Assembly (NCBI GenBank): GCA_934725425.1
Contig: CAKVAX010000001.1
Span: forward strand, 186,001 to 250,000
Source: an uncultured Eubacteriales bacterium
GTDB lineage: Bacteria > Bacillota > Clostridia > Oscillospirales > Acutalibacteraceae
Length of the DNA: 64,000 nt
Direction of reading: 5' to 3'
Shown: in pieces, positions 26,853-36,406 of the stretch
Layout of the letters: each line of letters opens with the position of its first letter
Position numbering within the stretch: position 1 is the stretch's first letter
The notes under the pieces: model-generated
The model's database searches: none
What the model saw: only the letters and a program-made list of their open reading frames with translations
What the model was told of the DNA's origin: nothing
Translations under genes and position numbers: made by a program

Positions 26853-28199
26853 TTATTTTAAATTTTCCGAGACCACGACATATGCTTCTTCCATCAAAGA
26901 ATCTAATTTTTTTTCATCGAGGCACTCGGCCATAATGCGGATTTTTGGTTCTGTTCCGGATTCACGGATTAAAATTCTTCCTGATGACCCCAGTTTTTCG
27001 GAAATGCTTTTTATATATTCTTGAATTTTTTCGTTATTTTTTAGCAGACCTTTCTGCGACAATTCTATTTTCACTTCAGATTGCTTTTGAGGGTATTTTA
27101 TAAACTGAGATGAGAGTTCGGATATAGACTTTCCGGACTTTGAAAGTATATTTAAAATTTGCAGAGCGGTTAATTGTCCGTCTCCTGTAGAAGATAAGTC
27201 ACCGAATATCACATGTCCGGATTGTTCTCCTCCGATACTGTAATTTTTTTCAAGCATTCTTTCTAAAACATATCTGTCGCCGACTTTTGTTTCTGATAAA
27301 TTGATATCATTCTTTTTGCAAAATTCTTTAAGCCCCATGTTTGACATAATAGTGGCAACAAGAGTATTGTTGGTTAATTTTCCGTTTTCTTTTAAATATT
27401 TAGCGCAGAGAGCCAGAATAATATCTCCGTCTACTACTTTACCTTTATCATCTATCAGCAGGCATCGGTCAGCATCTCCGTCAAATGCAATTCCTATATC
27501 ACATTTGTTTTTAACAACATATTCGGATAATTTCTCCAAATGAGTCGATCCGCAATTCTCGTTGATGTTTATTCCGTCAGGATTATCGAAAAGAATAGTC
27601 GCATTGGAATTTATTTTAGAAAAAATTTTGCTTGCAGTCGCACTGGCAGAGCCATTTGCACAGTCTACCGCCAATTTCAAATTTTCTATGTTTCCTTCAA
27701 AAGTTTCACACAAGTATTTTACGTAATCATCTACTGCTGATTCACATTTTAAAATTTTTCCTAATTTTTCACCTGTTGGTAAGCTTGACTCGTCGTTGCT
27801 TTCTACTAATTTTTCAATAGAATCTTCTATTTCATCGGTTAGCTTGTAGCCGTCTTTGTTAAAAAATTTTATCCCATTGAATTCAAATGAATTGTGGGAG
27901 GCGGATATCATTATTCCTGCGTCTGCGTTATATTTCTTTACAAGATAAGATACAGCGGGAGTAGGGACTACCCCGATCGAAATTCCTTCAGCTCCTACAG
28001 AAGCGATGCCCGCCAAAAGAGCATTTTCCAGCATATCCGAAGATATTCTCGTGTCTTTTCCAATCAGTATTTTTGCATTGTGACCACAATTCCCGGTTAG
28101 TACCTTTGCTGCTGCACGGCCTAATTTTATAGCAAGTTCACAGGTGAGTTCTCTGTTTGCAATTCCTCTGACTCCATCTGTTCCAAAAAATTTTCCCAT
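26853..28199 (-). CDS. glmM: Phosphoglucosamine mutase
   Basis: GlmM converts glucosamine 6-phosphate to glucosamine 1-phosphate on the way to UDP-GlcNAc. The 448 aa protein has the N-terminal MGKFFGTDGVRGIAN, the active phosphoserine loop GIMISASHNSFEFNG, the metal-binding DGDADRCLLID and the phosphate-binding RESGTEPKIRI. With the short GlmU at the start of the window it covers two steps of the pathway; the acetyltransferase step is not evident here. Confidence 0.97.
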   Translation of the reverse strand: MGKFFGTDGVRGIANRELTCELAIKLGRAAAKVLTGNCGHNAKILIGKDTRISSDMLENALLAGIASVGAEGISIGVVPTPAVSYLVKKYNADAGIMISASHNSFEFNGIKFFNKDGYKLTDEIEDSIEKLVESNDESSLPTGEKLGKILKCESAVDDYVKYLCETFEGNIENLKLAVDCANGSASATASKIFSKINSNATILFDNPDGININENCGSTHLEKLSEYVVKNKCDIGIAFDGDADRCLLIDDKGKVVDGDIILALCAKYLKENGKLTNNTLVATIMSNMGLKEFCKKNDINLSETKVGDRYVLERMLEKNYSIGGEQSGHVIFGDLSSTGDGQLTALQILNILSKSGKSISELSSQFIKYPQKQSEVKIELSQKGLLKNNEKIQEYIKSISEKLGSSGRILIRESGTEPKIRIMAECLDEKKLDSLMEEAYVVVSENLK

Positions 28200-28217
28200 A
28201 AAAATCCTCCTAAATTT

Positions 28218-29249
28218 TTAAAATTTGCACTGCTCGTTTTTAATCTCTTGTTCGTGTGGATTTTTGTAACCCATGTGATTATAAGCTGCCGCAGTTACAC
28301 ATCTTCCGCGAGGTGTTCTGCTGATAAATCCGATTTGCATCAAAAACGGTTCGTAAACATCTTCTATGGTAATGGCTTCTTCTCCAATCGCCGAAGCCAA
28401 AGTTTCAAGACCGACAGGCCCTCCTCCATAGTATGAGATTATGGTATCTATTATTCTTCGGTCGTTTGTATCAAGACCTAATTCGTCTACTCCCAAGCGA
28501 TCCAAAGCCTCTTTTGCTATTTTGTATGTTATTTCTCCTGAATTTAGTACTTGTGCAAAATCGCGAACGCGTTTTAATAATCTATTTGCAATACGAGGCG
28601 TTCCTCTGGAGCGAGAAGCTATCTCTAAACTTCCGTCATTACTGATTTCTATTCCCAGTATGTTTGCACTTCTTTTTATTATTTTCGAAAGTTCTTCCGG
28701 CGTGTACATTTCAAGCCGTAATACAACTCCAAATCTGTCTCTAAGAGGAGCAGTGAGTTGCCCGGCTCGAGTTGTCGCTCCGATTAAAGTGAATTTAGAA
28801 AGCGGGAGGTGATAGGAAGTTGCCATTTGTCCTTTTCCGGTTACTATATCTATCGCAAAATCCTCCATAGCAGGATAAAGTATTTCCTCAACACTTCTGG
28901 AAAGTCTGTGAATCTCGTCTATAAACAGAACATCTCCCGGGGACAAATTTGTAAGCAGCGCAGCCAAATCTCCGGGCTTTTCAATCGCAGGGCCCGAAGT
29001 TATTCGTATATTTACTCCCATTTCTTTTGCTATAATCATCGACAAAGTGGTTTTTCCGAGCCCCGGAGGGCCATATAGGAGCACGTGGTCTAGAGGTTCT
29101 TTGCGAATTTTTGCTGCTTCTATGAATATTTTTAAATTTTCTTTTACCTTTTCTTGACCTATATATTCGTTTAAATTTTGTGGTCTTAAAGGGTTGTCGT
29201 TGTCGAAATCTTCGGGTATTTCCGAAGGATTTATAATTCTATCGTCCAT
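28218..29249 (-). CDS. ruvB: Holliday junction branch migration ATPase RuvB
   Basis: The 343 aa protein has the N-terminal [18 protein letters not shown], Walker [19 protein letters not shown], Walker [12 protein letters not shown], sensor [19 protein letters not shown] and the C-terminal winged helix with [11 protein letters not shown]. It follows ruvA by two bases. Confidence 0.98.
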   Translation of the reverse strand: MDDRIINPSEIPEDFDNDNPLRPQNLNEYIGQEKVKENLKIFIEAAKIRKEPLDHVLLYGPPGLGKTTLSMIIAKEMGVNIRITSGPAIEKPGDLAALLTNLSPGDVLFIDEIHRLSRSVEEILYPAMEDFAIDIVTGKGQMATSYHLPLSKFTLIGATTRAGQLTAPLRDRFGVVLRLEMYTPEELSKIIKRSANILGIEISNDGSLEIASRSRGTPRIANRLLKRVRDFAQVLNSGEITYKIAKEALDRLGVDELGLDTNDRRIIDTIISYYGGGPVGLETLASAIGEEAITIEDVYEPFLMQIGFISRTPRGRCVTAAAYNHMGYKNPHEQEIKNEQCKF

Positions 29250-29251
29250 TT

Positions 29252-29854
29252 TTATACTCCTTTAGCCATACTTTTGAGCGTCATTTTTATCATCTCTTCA
29301 GTAGACAAACTACTGTCCAAAGTTGAAATAAAAGGCATTACATCTTGGTATGAATAGCCGAGTGACATTAGTGCATTTGCCGCATTTTGAGCATTGGAAC
29401 TCGAAGGCAATGCGTTTTTAAATTTAGAATTGGTAGCGGAAGAATTTTTTGAAAATAATTTATCTTTAAGTTCCAGAACAATTCTCTTAGCGGTTTTTGC
29501 TCCTATACCACTCACAGTCGTAAGACTTTTGCTATCGTCAGCCGTGACTATAGCAGCTACTTTTTCCGGAGAAAATTGAGATAAAATAGCAAGAGCCGCC
29601 TTGGGACCTACTCCCGAAACCGAAGTAAGTAGTTTAAAACAAGAAAGCTCATCTTTTTCAGAAAATCCGAATAAATCTACGGCGTCTTGCCGTACGTTCA
29701 TGTATGTGTATACAAATATAGTGCTATTCAAATTGCTCTTAAAAGCTTCTTGAGTGTATGCCGAAGTCAAACATTTGTATCCGACCCCGCTGCACTCTAT
29801 AACTATATAATTATCTTCTATGCATAATAATGTACCTTTTAAGCTATATATCAT
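29252..29854 (-). CDS. ruvA: Holliday junction DNA-binding protein RuvA
   Basis: RuvA targets RuvB to four-way junctions. The 200 aa protein has the OB fold N-terminus ([20 protein letters not shown]), two HhH motifs ([16 protein letters not shown] and [16 protein letters not shown]) and the C-terminal UBA-like domain ([15 protein letters not shown]). Confidence 0.97.
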   Translation of the reverse strand: MIYSLKGTLLCIEDNYIVIECSGVGYKCLTSAYTQEAFKSNLNSTIFVYTYMNVRQDAVDLFGFSEKDELSCFKLLTSVSGVGPKAALAILSQFSPEKVAAIVTADDSKSLTTVSGIGAKTAKRIVLELKDKLFSKNSSATNSKFKNALPSSSNAQNAANALMSLGYSYQDVMPFISTLDSSLSTEEMIKMTLKSMAKGV

Positions 29855-29869
29855 ATTTGCTCCTATAAA

Positions 29870-30373
29870 TTAAAAATTTCCTGTCTTTTTTACTATGTAT
29901 TGATAACCCAAAGAATTTGCATGACATATTGCGATAGCTAATGCATCGGCAGTGTCATCGGGCTTGGGAATTTCTTTTAACCTTAGTAATCTTTGAGTCA
30001 TTAGCATTATTTGAGGTTTTTGGGCCTTACCGTATCCTGTCACTGCGGTTTTTACTTGCAGGGGGGTATATTCATACATGGGAATTTTATATTTTTGCAG
30101 TGACAACAAAATTATCCCGCGGGCTTGAGCTACATCGATTGCGGTTTTGTGATTATTTTGAAAATATAATTTTTCAATCGAAGCTACATCGGGTTTGTAT
30201 AATTCTATTATTTTTTCCAGTTCATCAAAAATTATTTCAAGTCTTTCAGAAAATTTGTTTTTCGGACTTGTTATTATTGCTCCGTAGTGCACGGGAGTGT
30301 ATTTTGCATTTTTAAATTCTATAATACCGTACCCAAGAGTAGCATACCCCGGGTCTATTCCCAAAATTACCAT
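29870..30373 (-). CDS. ruvC: Holliday junction resolvase RuvC
   Basis: RuvC cleaves Holliday junctions. The 167 aa protein has the catalytic acids in LGIDPGYATLGYG, SIEKLYFQNN and KPDDTADALAIAICH. It heads ruvC-ruvA-ruvB, with 15- and 2-base gaps. Confidence 0.97.
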   Translation of the reverse strand: MVILGIDPGYATLGYGIIEFKNAKYTPVHYGAIITSPKNKFSERLEIIFDELEKIIELYKPDVASIEKLYFQNNHKTAIDVAQARGIILLSLQKYKIPMYEYTPLQVKTAVTGYGKAQKPQIMLMTQRLLRLKEIPKPDDTADALAIAICHANSLGYQYIVKKTGNF

Positions 30374-30432
30374 TTAATCCACCTCTAACCAATAGATTAT
30401 ATCATGCTTAAAAAAATAAATAAATAATAATT

Positions 30433-32586
30433 TTAAAAGGTTGAAAATTGCTGTTTTAGGCGCTTTGAAAATGTAGTGTATCTTAGTTTTGACTTGCTGC
30501 TTTTCACCGCATTAATTACGCATTCTTTACATCCTATTAAAATGCAGATTTTTTTCGCTCTGGTTATGGCTGTATAGAGTAAATTCCTTTCCAGCATTAT
30601 GTGATGGCTCTTGTCCATCGGAATAATTACTATAGGGTATTCTCCTCCTTGGGATTTATGAATTGTACAAGCATATGCAAGCACAAGTTCATTAAGTTCG
30701 GAAACATTATATTTCACAATTTTTGAATCAAAATTTACTTCCAAAAAATTTTGGAATTTATTTATGGAGGATATTATTCCTATGTCTCCATTGAAAATAT
30801 CTTTATCGTAATTATTTTTTATTTGCATTACTTTATCTTTGAGCTTGTATTCTACCGCGTTGTAAGTGAAGCTAAGATTATTTTTATTGATAGATGATTG
30901 TAAAATTCGGTTTAAATTATCAGTACCTAAAATTCCTCTTTTCATAGGGCTTAGAACTTGAATATCGGTAATCGGATTTACCTTATAGTAATTAGGAAGT
31001 CTTTTTGTGTATAATTCTACGATTGTATCAGCGCATTTTTGATTATTATTATTTTCGATAAAAAAGAAATCAGAATCTGATTTTATTTTTAAATTGGGAA
31101 TTTGTCCTTGGTTTATTTTGTGAGAATTTATTATTATATCGCTGATTTTGGACTGCCTGTATATATTATTTAATTTTATAATAGGTACAGTTTGAGAATC
31201 TATTATATCACGCAAAATATTTCCGGGTCCTACCGACGGTAATTGGTCGGCATCTCCTATTAGTATAACTGTCATACTGTCCGGAACAGCCTTGAAAAGA
31301 TTGCACATTAATTTTATGTCTACCATGGATGCCTCGTCGACGATTAAGGCGTTTCCGGTCAATTTATTTAAACTATTTTTTCCAAGCCTTCCGCCTTCTT
31401 GGGCTTCTAAAAGTCTGTGAATAGTTTTAGCTTCTGACTTTGAAATTTCTGATAGTCTTTTAGCGGCTCTTCCTGTGGGAGCGGTTAATATAATGTTTTT
31501 ACCTCTGTTTTTAAATATATTTATAATAGCTTCGGTGATGGTTGTTTTTCCGACACCCGCTCCACCTGTAATTACAGAAAAATTGTAAGACAGTACAGTA
31601 TTTATAGCTTCTTTTTGAGAATCATCGTAATTTATCCCTATATCTTCTTCAACTTTATTAATCTCAGATTCGTTTTCTTCTTTGCTGTATTTAACAAAAA
31701 CAGGAAAATCCACTATCGATTTGATTTTTTTGGCTAAAAAAATTTCAGAGTTATAAAAAGTGGGCAAATAGATTTTGTCTTCTTCGCAGATTATAATTTC
31801 TTCCTTTATAAGACTTTTGCAAACGTCTTTAATTTTTTCGGAATCTACCTCTAATATTTTTGAACATTTTTCTGCTAGTTCTTCCGAAGGAATGTAACAA
31901 TGACCTTCTGTAGCGGATAGTGATTCTAAAATATAGATAATACCCGCTTCGCATCGTTTGTAGAAATCATTATCAAAATTTAAACTTTTGGCAATGCTGT
32001 CCGCCATTTTAAAATTAATCCCCTTTATGTCATAAATGAGGTCATAGGGATTATTTTTTATTTTAGAGACGCTTTCTTTACCATAAACTTTAAAGATTTT
32101 TTGGGCAATAGTCGTGCCTAATCCTGCCTTTTGCAAAAAAAGCAATAAATCTTTGGTTTCTTTTTGTTCGTTCCAACTTTTTATTATGAGGTTCAGCTTT
32201 TTTGGGCCTATTTTTGGAACTGATAAAAGTTTTTTAGGTTCGTTTTCTATTATGTCAAAAATTTTTTCACCAAAAAATTCTATCATAGATTTTGCAAGAA
32301 CAGGGCCCACACCTTCAAGTGCTCCGCTCCCCAAATATAGTTCCATTTCGTGCTCGGTAGAGGGCAGACCGATTTCGCAGCCGGTAACGCTGAATTCTCT
32401 TCCAAATTCTTTGTTTAATTTCCAATTTCCGGTGAGGTTCACGGTGCTTCCGATATTTATCTCCGGAAGATAGCCGGAAATGGTTATAAATTTTTTGTTT
32501 TCATTGGAATATATCTTAGCTACTTTGAAATCATTGCTTGTGCTGGTGTAAATTACGCTTTCTATAATTCCGCTTATTTTTTCCAT
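30433..32586 (-). CDS. recD2: RecD2-type 5'-3' DNA helicase
   Basis: The 717 aa protein has an N-terminal OB-like region, HhH motifs (LLSVPKIGPKKLNLI), Walker A ITGGAGVGKTTITEAI, motif II NALIVDEASMVD, motif III LIGDADQLPSVGPG and the C-terminal YACTIHKSQGGEYP and LLYTAITRAKK. RecD2 acts in DNA repair without RecBC. It lies next to ruvC and on the same strand. Confidence 0.95.
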   Translation of the reverse strand: MEKISGIIESVIYTSTSNDFKVAKIYSNENKKFITISGYLPEINIGSTVNLTGNWKLNKEFGREFSVTGCEIGLPSTEHEMELYLGSGALEGVGPVLAKSMIEFFGEKIFDIIENEPKKLLSVPKIGPKKLNLIIKSWNEQKETKDLLLFLQKAGLGTTIAQKIFKVYGKESVSKIKNNPYDLIYDIKGINFKMADSIAKSLNFDNDFYKRCEAGIIYILESLSATEGHCYIPSEELAEKCSKILEVDSEKIKDVCKSLIKEEIIICEEDKIYLPTFYNSEIFLAKKIKSIVDFPVFVKYSKEENESEINKVEEDIGINYDDSQKEAINTVLSYNFSVITGGAGVGKTTITEAIINIFKNRGKNIILTAPTGRAAKRLSEISKSEAKTIHRLLEAQEGGRLGKNSLNKLTGNALIVDEASMVDIKLMCNLFKAVPDSMTVILIGDADQLPSVGPGNILRDIIDSQTVPIIKLNNIYRQSKISDIIINSHKINQGQIPNLKIKSDSDFFFIENNNNQKCADTIVELYTKRLPNYYKVNPITDIQVLSPMKRGILGTDNLNRILQSSINKNNLSFTYNAVEYKLKDKVMQIKNNYDKDIFNGDIGIISSINKFQNFLEVNFDSKIVKYNVSELNELVLAYACTIHKSQGGEYPIVIIPMDKSHHIMLERNLLYTAITRAKKICILIGCKECVINAVKSSKSKLRYTTFSKRLKQQFSTF

Positions 32587-32704
32587 GAATAACCCGCCCT
32601 ACAAATATGTTTTATCCAGATTATTTTACCACCGAGTACTCTAAATGCCAATATTTTAATTGTGTGATAAATAACAATATCAATATGGTAATTGGAAGTT
32701 ACTG

Positions 32705-32733
32705 TTGATTTTTGGATAAAATTATGTTAAAAT
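32705..32733 (+). promoter_or_regulatory. Sigma-A-like promoter for radC
   Basis: TTGATT at 32705-32710, a 17-base spacer and TAAAAT at 32728-32733, about 33 bases before the start codon. Confidence 0.55.
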
Positions 32734-32766
32734 ATAGCTTATATAACTAATTAAGGAGGAGTAAAA

Positions 32767-33450
32767 TTGCACGATGGACACAGAGATAGATTAAGGAAAA
32801 AATTTGTTTTGGGTGGAATTGATGGTTGGCCGCATCATGAAGTGCTTGAATTATTGCTATTTTATGCGATTGCACGGAGAAATACAAATGACATAGCTCA
32901 TCGATTAATTGAAAAATTCGGAAGTTTTAACGGAGTATTTGAAGCGCCACTTGCCGTTTTAAAAGATGTGGACGGAATAGGGGAGTCTACTGCTATATTT
33001 TTGAAGTTAATTGCAGCGGTTGCCAGGACTTATGCCGAGAGCCGTAATTCTTGCAATGATTCTACATCTTTGGAAAATCTTTACAACAGTATCGCATTAA
33101 AATTTATAGGCAGAACTGAAGAAGTGGTGGTTTTAACGCTCCTAGACGCAAAAAGTAAAGTACTTTTTAGCGATGTTATAAATAAAGGAAGCGTTAATTC
33201 TGTTGACCTTTATGTAAGAAAAATAATAGAGCTTGTCGCTATGTATAATGCCTCCTCGGTAGTTCTGGCACATAATCACCCGAGTGGTGTGGCTGTACCT
33301 TCTAAAGAAGATCTTATTTCAACGGAACATATAAAGAATCTTCTTCGCAATATGCATGTTAATTTGCTTGACCATCTGATTATTGCCGATAAAGATTATA
33401 TTTCTATTCGTGAATCACTCATGGCGTTTGATGAAGAACTTGAGGACTAG
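32767..33450 (+). CDS. radC: RadC/JAB-domain protein
   Basis: The 227 aa protein has an N-terminal HhH region (VLKDVDGIGESTAIFLK) and a C-terminal JAB/MPN metalloprotease fold with the zinc motif E...HNHPSG-x(7)-S-x(2)-D (LAHNHPSGVAVPSKED). It starts with TTG at 32767 behind AAGGAGGAG. RadC was named for DNA repair but its biochemical role is unsettled. Confidence 0.92.
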   Translation: MHDGHRDRLRKKFVLGGIDGWPHHEVLELLLFYAIARRNTNDIAHRLIEKFGSFNGVFEAPLAVLKDVDGIGESTAIFLKLIAAVARTYAESRNSCNDSTSLENLYNSIALKFIGRTEEVVVLTLLDAKSKVLFSDVINKGSVNSVDLYVRKIIELVAMYNASSVVLAHNHPSGVAVPSKEDLISTEHIKNLLRNMHVNLLDHLIIADKDYISIRESLMAFDEELED

Positions 33451-33516
33451 TTTATATAGGAAGTATAACAAGCTTATAAAAAATTTATGAAATAATTGTT
33501 ATATTTAAGAATGAAC

Positions 33517-33545
33517 TTGACTTTTTTGTGCATAATTGATAAAAT
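33517..33545 (+). promoter_or_regulatory. Sigma-A-like promoter for the TM2 gene
   Basis: TTGACT at 33517-33522, 17 bases, TAAAAT at 33540-33545. Confidence 0.55.
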
Positions 33546-33586
33546 TATAATTGTAAAATTATTATTTATATGACGGAGGTATAATT

Positions 33587-33925
33587 ATGGACAATCAAAA
33601 AGTAGAACAGTTCTTAGCTGCCAACGGAAAGTTTTTTCCGGCAGAGAAAGTTCCCATTATAAAACAAAGATTACTCGATGCTGATGAAGGCAAAGCCGCT
33701 GTTATACAGTGCATAGATTTTAAAGACCCAACCATGCTTCTTATAATTTCAATTTTGGTTGGTACTTTGGGCGTAGACAGATTTATGCTTGGAGAGGTCG
33801 GACTCGGAGTTGCAAAATTATTGACAGCCGGCGGGTGCGGAATTTGGAGCATCGTGGACTGGTGTATAATTACCAACAGAACTAAAGAATATAATTATAA
33901 TGAACTAATGAAAAACCTCATATAG
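33587..33925 (+). CDS. TM2-domain membrane protein
   Basis: The 112 aa protein has a cytoplasmic N-terminus of about 45 residues and then two membrane helices joined by a short turn (LLIISILVGTLGVDRFMLGE and LLTAGGCGIWSIVDWCII), the TM2 domain with its GVDRFMLG signature. Function unknown; TM2 proteins are small and widespread. Strong ACGGAGG site. Confidence 0.85.
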   Translation: MDNQKVEQFLAANGKFFPAEKVPIIKQRLLDADEGKAAVIQCIDFKDPTMLLIISILVGTLGVDRFMLGEVGLGVAKLLTAGGCGIWSIVDWCIITNRTKEYNYNELMKNLI

Positions 33926-33980
33926 TCAGTGCGCTGTATAAGTTAATATGAGGTGTAAAAATTATTTTTAAAATGTAATG

Positions 33981-34020
33981 AAATTTGCCAACTGTTAATT
34001 CAGGGGGCAAATTTTTTGTT
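33981..34020 (+). terminator. Terminator after the TM2 gene
   Basis: AAATTTGCC pairs with GGCAAATTT across a 16-base loop, followed by TTTGTTTT. Confidence 0.7.
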
Positions 34021-34045
34021 TTATATAAAATTTACAAAAAATCAG

Positions 34046-34070
34046 TTGACAATATATATATATATATAAT
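34046..34070 (+). repeat. AT dinucleotide tract in a probable promoter spacer
   Basis: TTGACA at 34046-34051 is followed by about eight AT repeats (34052-34068) and AATGG. The tract lies where the -35/-10 spacer would be, about 75 bases upstream of the next small gene; TATAAT (34065-34070) is then 13 bases from TTGACA, and GATAAT (34072-34077) is 20 bases away, so neither spacing is ideal at the present repeat number. Confidence 0.55.
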
Positions 34071-34123
34071 GGATAATGAGTTCAACAAAAAGTACAAATT
34101 TAAAAAATAGGAGGAATGATACC

Positions 34124-34309
34124 ATGAAAATAACTTTTTGCGGAAAATATGAAAATTACGACGATAAAACTGCTGTAAAATGGCAGGAAGGCGGGTATGA
34201 ACTATGTATAGAAGGGTTAGGCGGCGAATCTTCAAATGAAATTAGCGTAGAAAGTATCTTGAACGATGACAAACTAAAATTAAAGGGCGATCTAAAAAAA
34301 CAAAATTGA
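34124..34309 (+). CDS. Small protein of unknown function ending at an A7 run (possible frameshifted gene)
   Basis: A 61 aa frame starts at the ATG at 34124 behind AGGAGG (34109-34114). It begins MKITFCGKYENYDD and is acidic. It stops at TGA (34307-34309) shortly after a run of seven A (34294-34300). In the +1 frame directly after that run, codons from 34299 to 34409 stay open and encode 36 basic residues ending in KLAEIFGSGKN. Dropping one A would give one protein of about 94 aa with an acidic N-half and a basic C-half. I do not recognise either part. A terminator lies 28 bases after the second stop. Confidence 0.55.
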   Translation: MKITFCGKYENYDDKTAVKWQEGGYELCIEGLGGESSNEISVESILNDDKLKLKGDLKKQN

Positions 34310-34409
34310 AGTTATAGCAAACAAATTCGGCAAACGAGCTAAGCTGAACCGTAAATTTATTAATGTAAAATCGAAACTTGCTGAAATATTCGGATCCGGT
34401 AAAAACTAA
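34299..34409 (+). other. +1-frame continuation of the preceding small gene
   Basis: Thirty-six open codons in the +1 frame (NKIEVIANKFGKRAKLN at its start) up to TAA at 34407-34409, with no start codon or ribosome binding site of their own. This looks like the natural C-terminus of the preceding protein, reached by slippage on the A7 run or lost by a recent one-base insertion. Confidence 0.45.
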
Positions 34410-34436
34410 AACTAATAATAATCTCATAAAATAAAA

Positions 34437-34460
34437 CCGACCCAAAAGGGTCGGCTTTTT
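34437..34460 (+). terminator. Strong Rho-independent terminator
   Basis: CCGACCC-AAAA-GGGTCGG followed by CTTTTT, with AAAA in front so that it may work in both directions between the small gene and the convergent surface-protein gene. Confidence 0.9.
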
Positions 34461-34469
34461 ATCTTGATT

Positions 34470-36173
34470 TTATTTTTTCTTATTTAAGATAGGGAATGCA
34501 GCTACGCCAAGTGAAATAACCGAGAAAAGCACTATCATCGATGTTGTGGCATCGCCTGTGATAAAATTCATGAAGTTTTCTTCATCTGTATCTAAGTCGT
34601 TATTTGAATCAACTTCATCGTTTTTGTCCAAATCCATATTTTCATTATTTTCGTTTTTATCTTTATTATCGATTTCTTCTGAAGATTTGTCTTCGCCATT
34701 TGGGTCATTTTCTTCAATATTTTTCGCTACGATTCCGTATAGGCTTAAATGAGTGGTTTCAAATACCAAGCATCCATTTTCTATTGTTGCGGGGAGAGTT
34801 TCCTTTATTTTGTTGGTTCTCTGGTTAATATAAACGACCTCATAGTGATTGTAACCTTTTAACTCTTCCGGAAGCTCGATTTTGATTTTCATTTTCATTC
34901 CGTTCATTTCAACTATTTCGAAATCACTATTTAGAACATTAATGTCTAAAACAAGTTTTATATCGTTATTTTCAAGTCCTTCGGGAATTTCTGTTTTTTT
35001 AATATCCAGCATGTAATTTTCATCTATTTCCCAGTCCGTCTTAAGGCTACCTTTTAATTCACTTTCTTCTCTGGTGAAAATTTCTTTGCTTTGATCTTCA
35101 TCTTCCGAAGTTTTTTCCCAAGTTGCATATAAGAACAAATTTTTATAGCGTTTTTCGTCGTTGGTTAAAACTTTTCTAACATATTCTGAAGTTGAATCTA
35201 CTAACCAATCGTTCCAATAAACGGAATTACAGATTTTTCCTGAGCCGTTTGATTGAGAATTCCATCCTATGAATTTGTAGCCTTCTCTTTCAGGAATATA
35301 ATGGAAAACATACATTTCGGTTCCTGAATTTCCACCGCCTAAATAGTCATATTCTTTAGAACTTACCCCGTCTATTGTTCCACCGTTGGCATCTAGAACC
35401 AAAGTATATGAATTGGGTCTGTCCGATTCTTTTAAATTTGGGTTATTTAACCGTCCTTCATCATCTACACCGTAAAATGGCAGTGTGCTTTTATATAGCG
35501 CAGTAACTTTTACAACACTATTTTCACTAAAATAACTTTCGTCAATCGAATCTACGATTTTGCCGTCAATACCCCATCCGCAAAATTTGCAATTTTCTCT
35601 TTCCGGGGTGTACTGTTTCAGATCAATTTCTTTTGTAAATTCGTCCTTGTTGATTATTAATCTTAAAACTTCTTTTTTGCCAGGCATTTTGCCGCCGTAT
35701 GCATCTAATGTTAAGTAGTACTTATCTGTGTTTTTAAGAAGTTTATCACTGAATAAAGCGTAGACAGATTTTCCTTTATCGTAACTGACACCTTCACAGG
35801 ATCCTTTGTAGTTAAAATCGTTCGAACATAATGTTGTGTCTGCGGCGGCAGCTTTGGTACTGTCCGAAGAAAGAGCCCATCCGGAAAATTCATTTTTTCC
35901 GTTGAAAGGTACAATTCCTTTTGTGAGGTCATAAAGTTTTACTGTTGGATATCCATCTGTATTCTTAGCATCATCGTCATCAAAATCGAATTTCAAAAGC
36001 TTACTGTACGAGCCGTCAATGTCTGCGTCGTAGTCGGAAGCTTTTATATTCATCGCTAAAGTATATTCTCCGGTATCCGAAATTGTAAAGGCGTGTGCAT
36101 CACTATTTGCAAACATAAACGGTAGTGCTATTCCGAGTCCGGCACATGCTGCTAAAATAAATTTGTTTTTCAT
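34470..36173 (-). CDS. Cell-surface protein with Listeria-Bacteroides (InlB B-type) repeats
   Basis: The 567 aa protein has a signal peptide (ends near NSDAHA, residue 28), then repeats of the InlB B type. Examples are the segment with LVLDANGGTIDG and REGYKFIGWN, and one with LTLDAYGGKMPG and RENCKFCGWG. Next is an Ig-like domain ending VFETTHLSLYGIVAKNI, an acidic Asn/Asp/Glu/Lys-rich linker and a C-terminal membrane helix (TSMIVLFSVISLGVAAFPI) with the basic tail NKKK. There is no LPxTG motif, so the helix is the anchor. Its C-terminal module (LSLYGIVAKNI) recurs in the giant protein at 50.8-57.4 kb (FSLFGIAAKKI). Confidence 0.85.
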   Translation of the reverse strand: MKNKFILAACAGLGIALPFMFANSDAHAFTISDTGEYTLAMNIKASDYDADIDGSYSKLLKFDFDDDDAKNTDGYPTVKLYDLTKGIVPFNGKNEFSGWALSSDSTKAAAADTTLCSNDFNYKGSCEGVSYDKGKSVYALFSDKLLKNTDKYYLTLDAYGGKMPGKKEVLRLIINKDEFTKEIDLKQYTPERENCKFCGWGIDGKIVDSIDESYFSENSVVKVTALYKSTLPFYGVDDEGRLNNPNLKESDRPNSYTLVLDANGGTIDGVSSKEYDYLGGGNSGTEMYVFHYIPEREGYKFIGWNSQSNGSGKICNSVYWNDWLVDSTSEYVRKVLTNDEKRYKNLFLYATWEKTSEDEDQSKEIFTREESELKGSLKTDWEIDENYMLDIKKTEIPEGLENNDIKLVLDINVLNSDFEIVEMNGMKMKIKIELPEELKGYNHYEVVYINQRTNKIKETLPATIENGCLVFETTHLSLYGIVAKNIEENDPNGEDKSSEEIDNKDKNENNENMDLDKNDEVDSNNDLDTDEENFMNFITGDATTSMIVLFSVISLGVAAFPILNKKK

Positions 36174-36406
36174 AGATGTTTCCCCTTCCTTTCATTTTTC
36201 AAATTGAATTTTATCATATATCAAAATGTTTTTTGTAATATTTTATATTTTTTTAAAAGAAATTAGGATAATATTAATAATTAAGTATGAATTTTAGACG
36301 ACTGTCAATTAATGTATTTTAAAAAATTTAATTTAAAAATTACTTATAAATTTATTTTTCCATTCATATGATTGTAATATTAAGAATTAAAAAGGAGCGA
36401 TTTTTA

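Noticed and set aside
28441..28812. 123 aa open frame on the + strand inside ruvB
   Set aside because: It lies fully antisense to a well-supported ruvB gene, has no ribosome binding site and no recognisable domain.
36368..36406. Longer start of the exported decarboxylase at 36368
   Set aside because: It would put charged residues before the signal peptide and lacks a ribosome binding site, while the ATG at 36407 has AAGGAG at good spacing.
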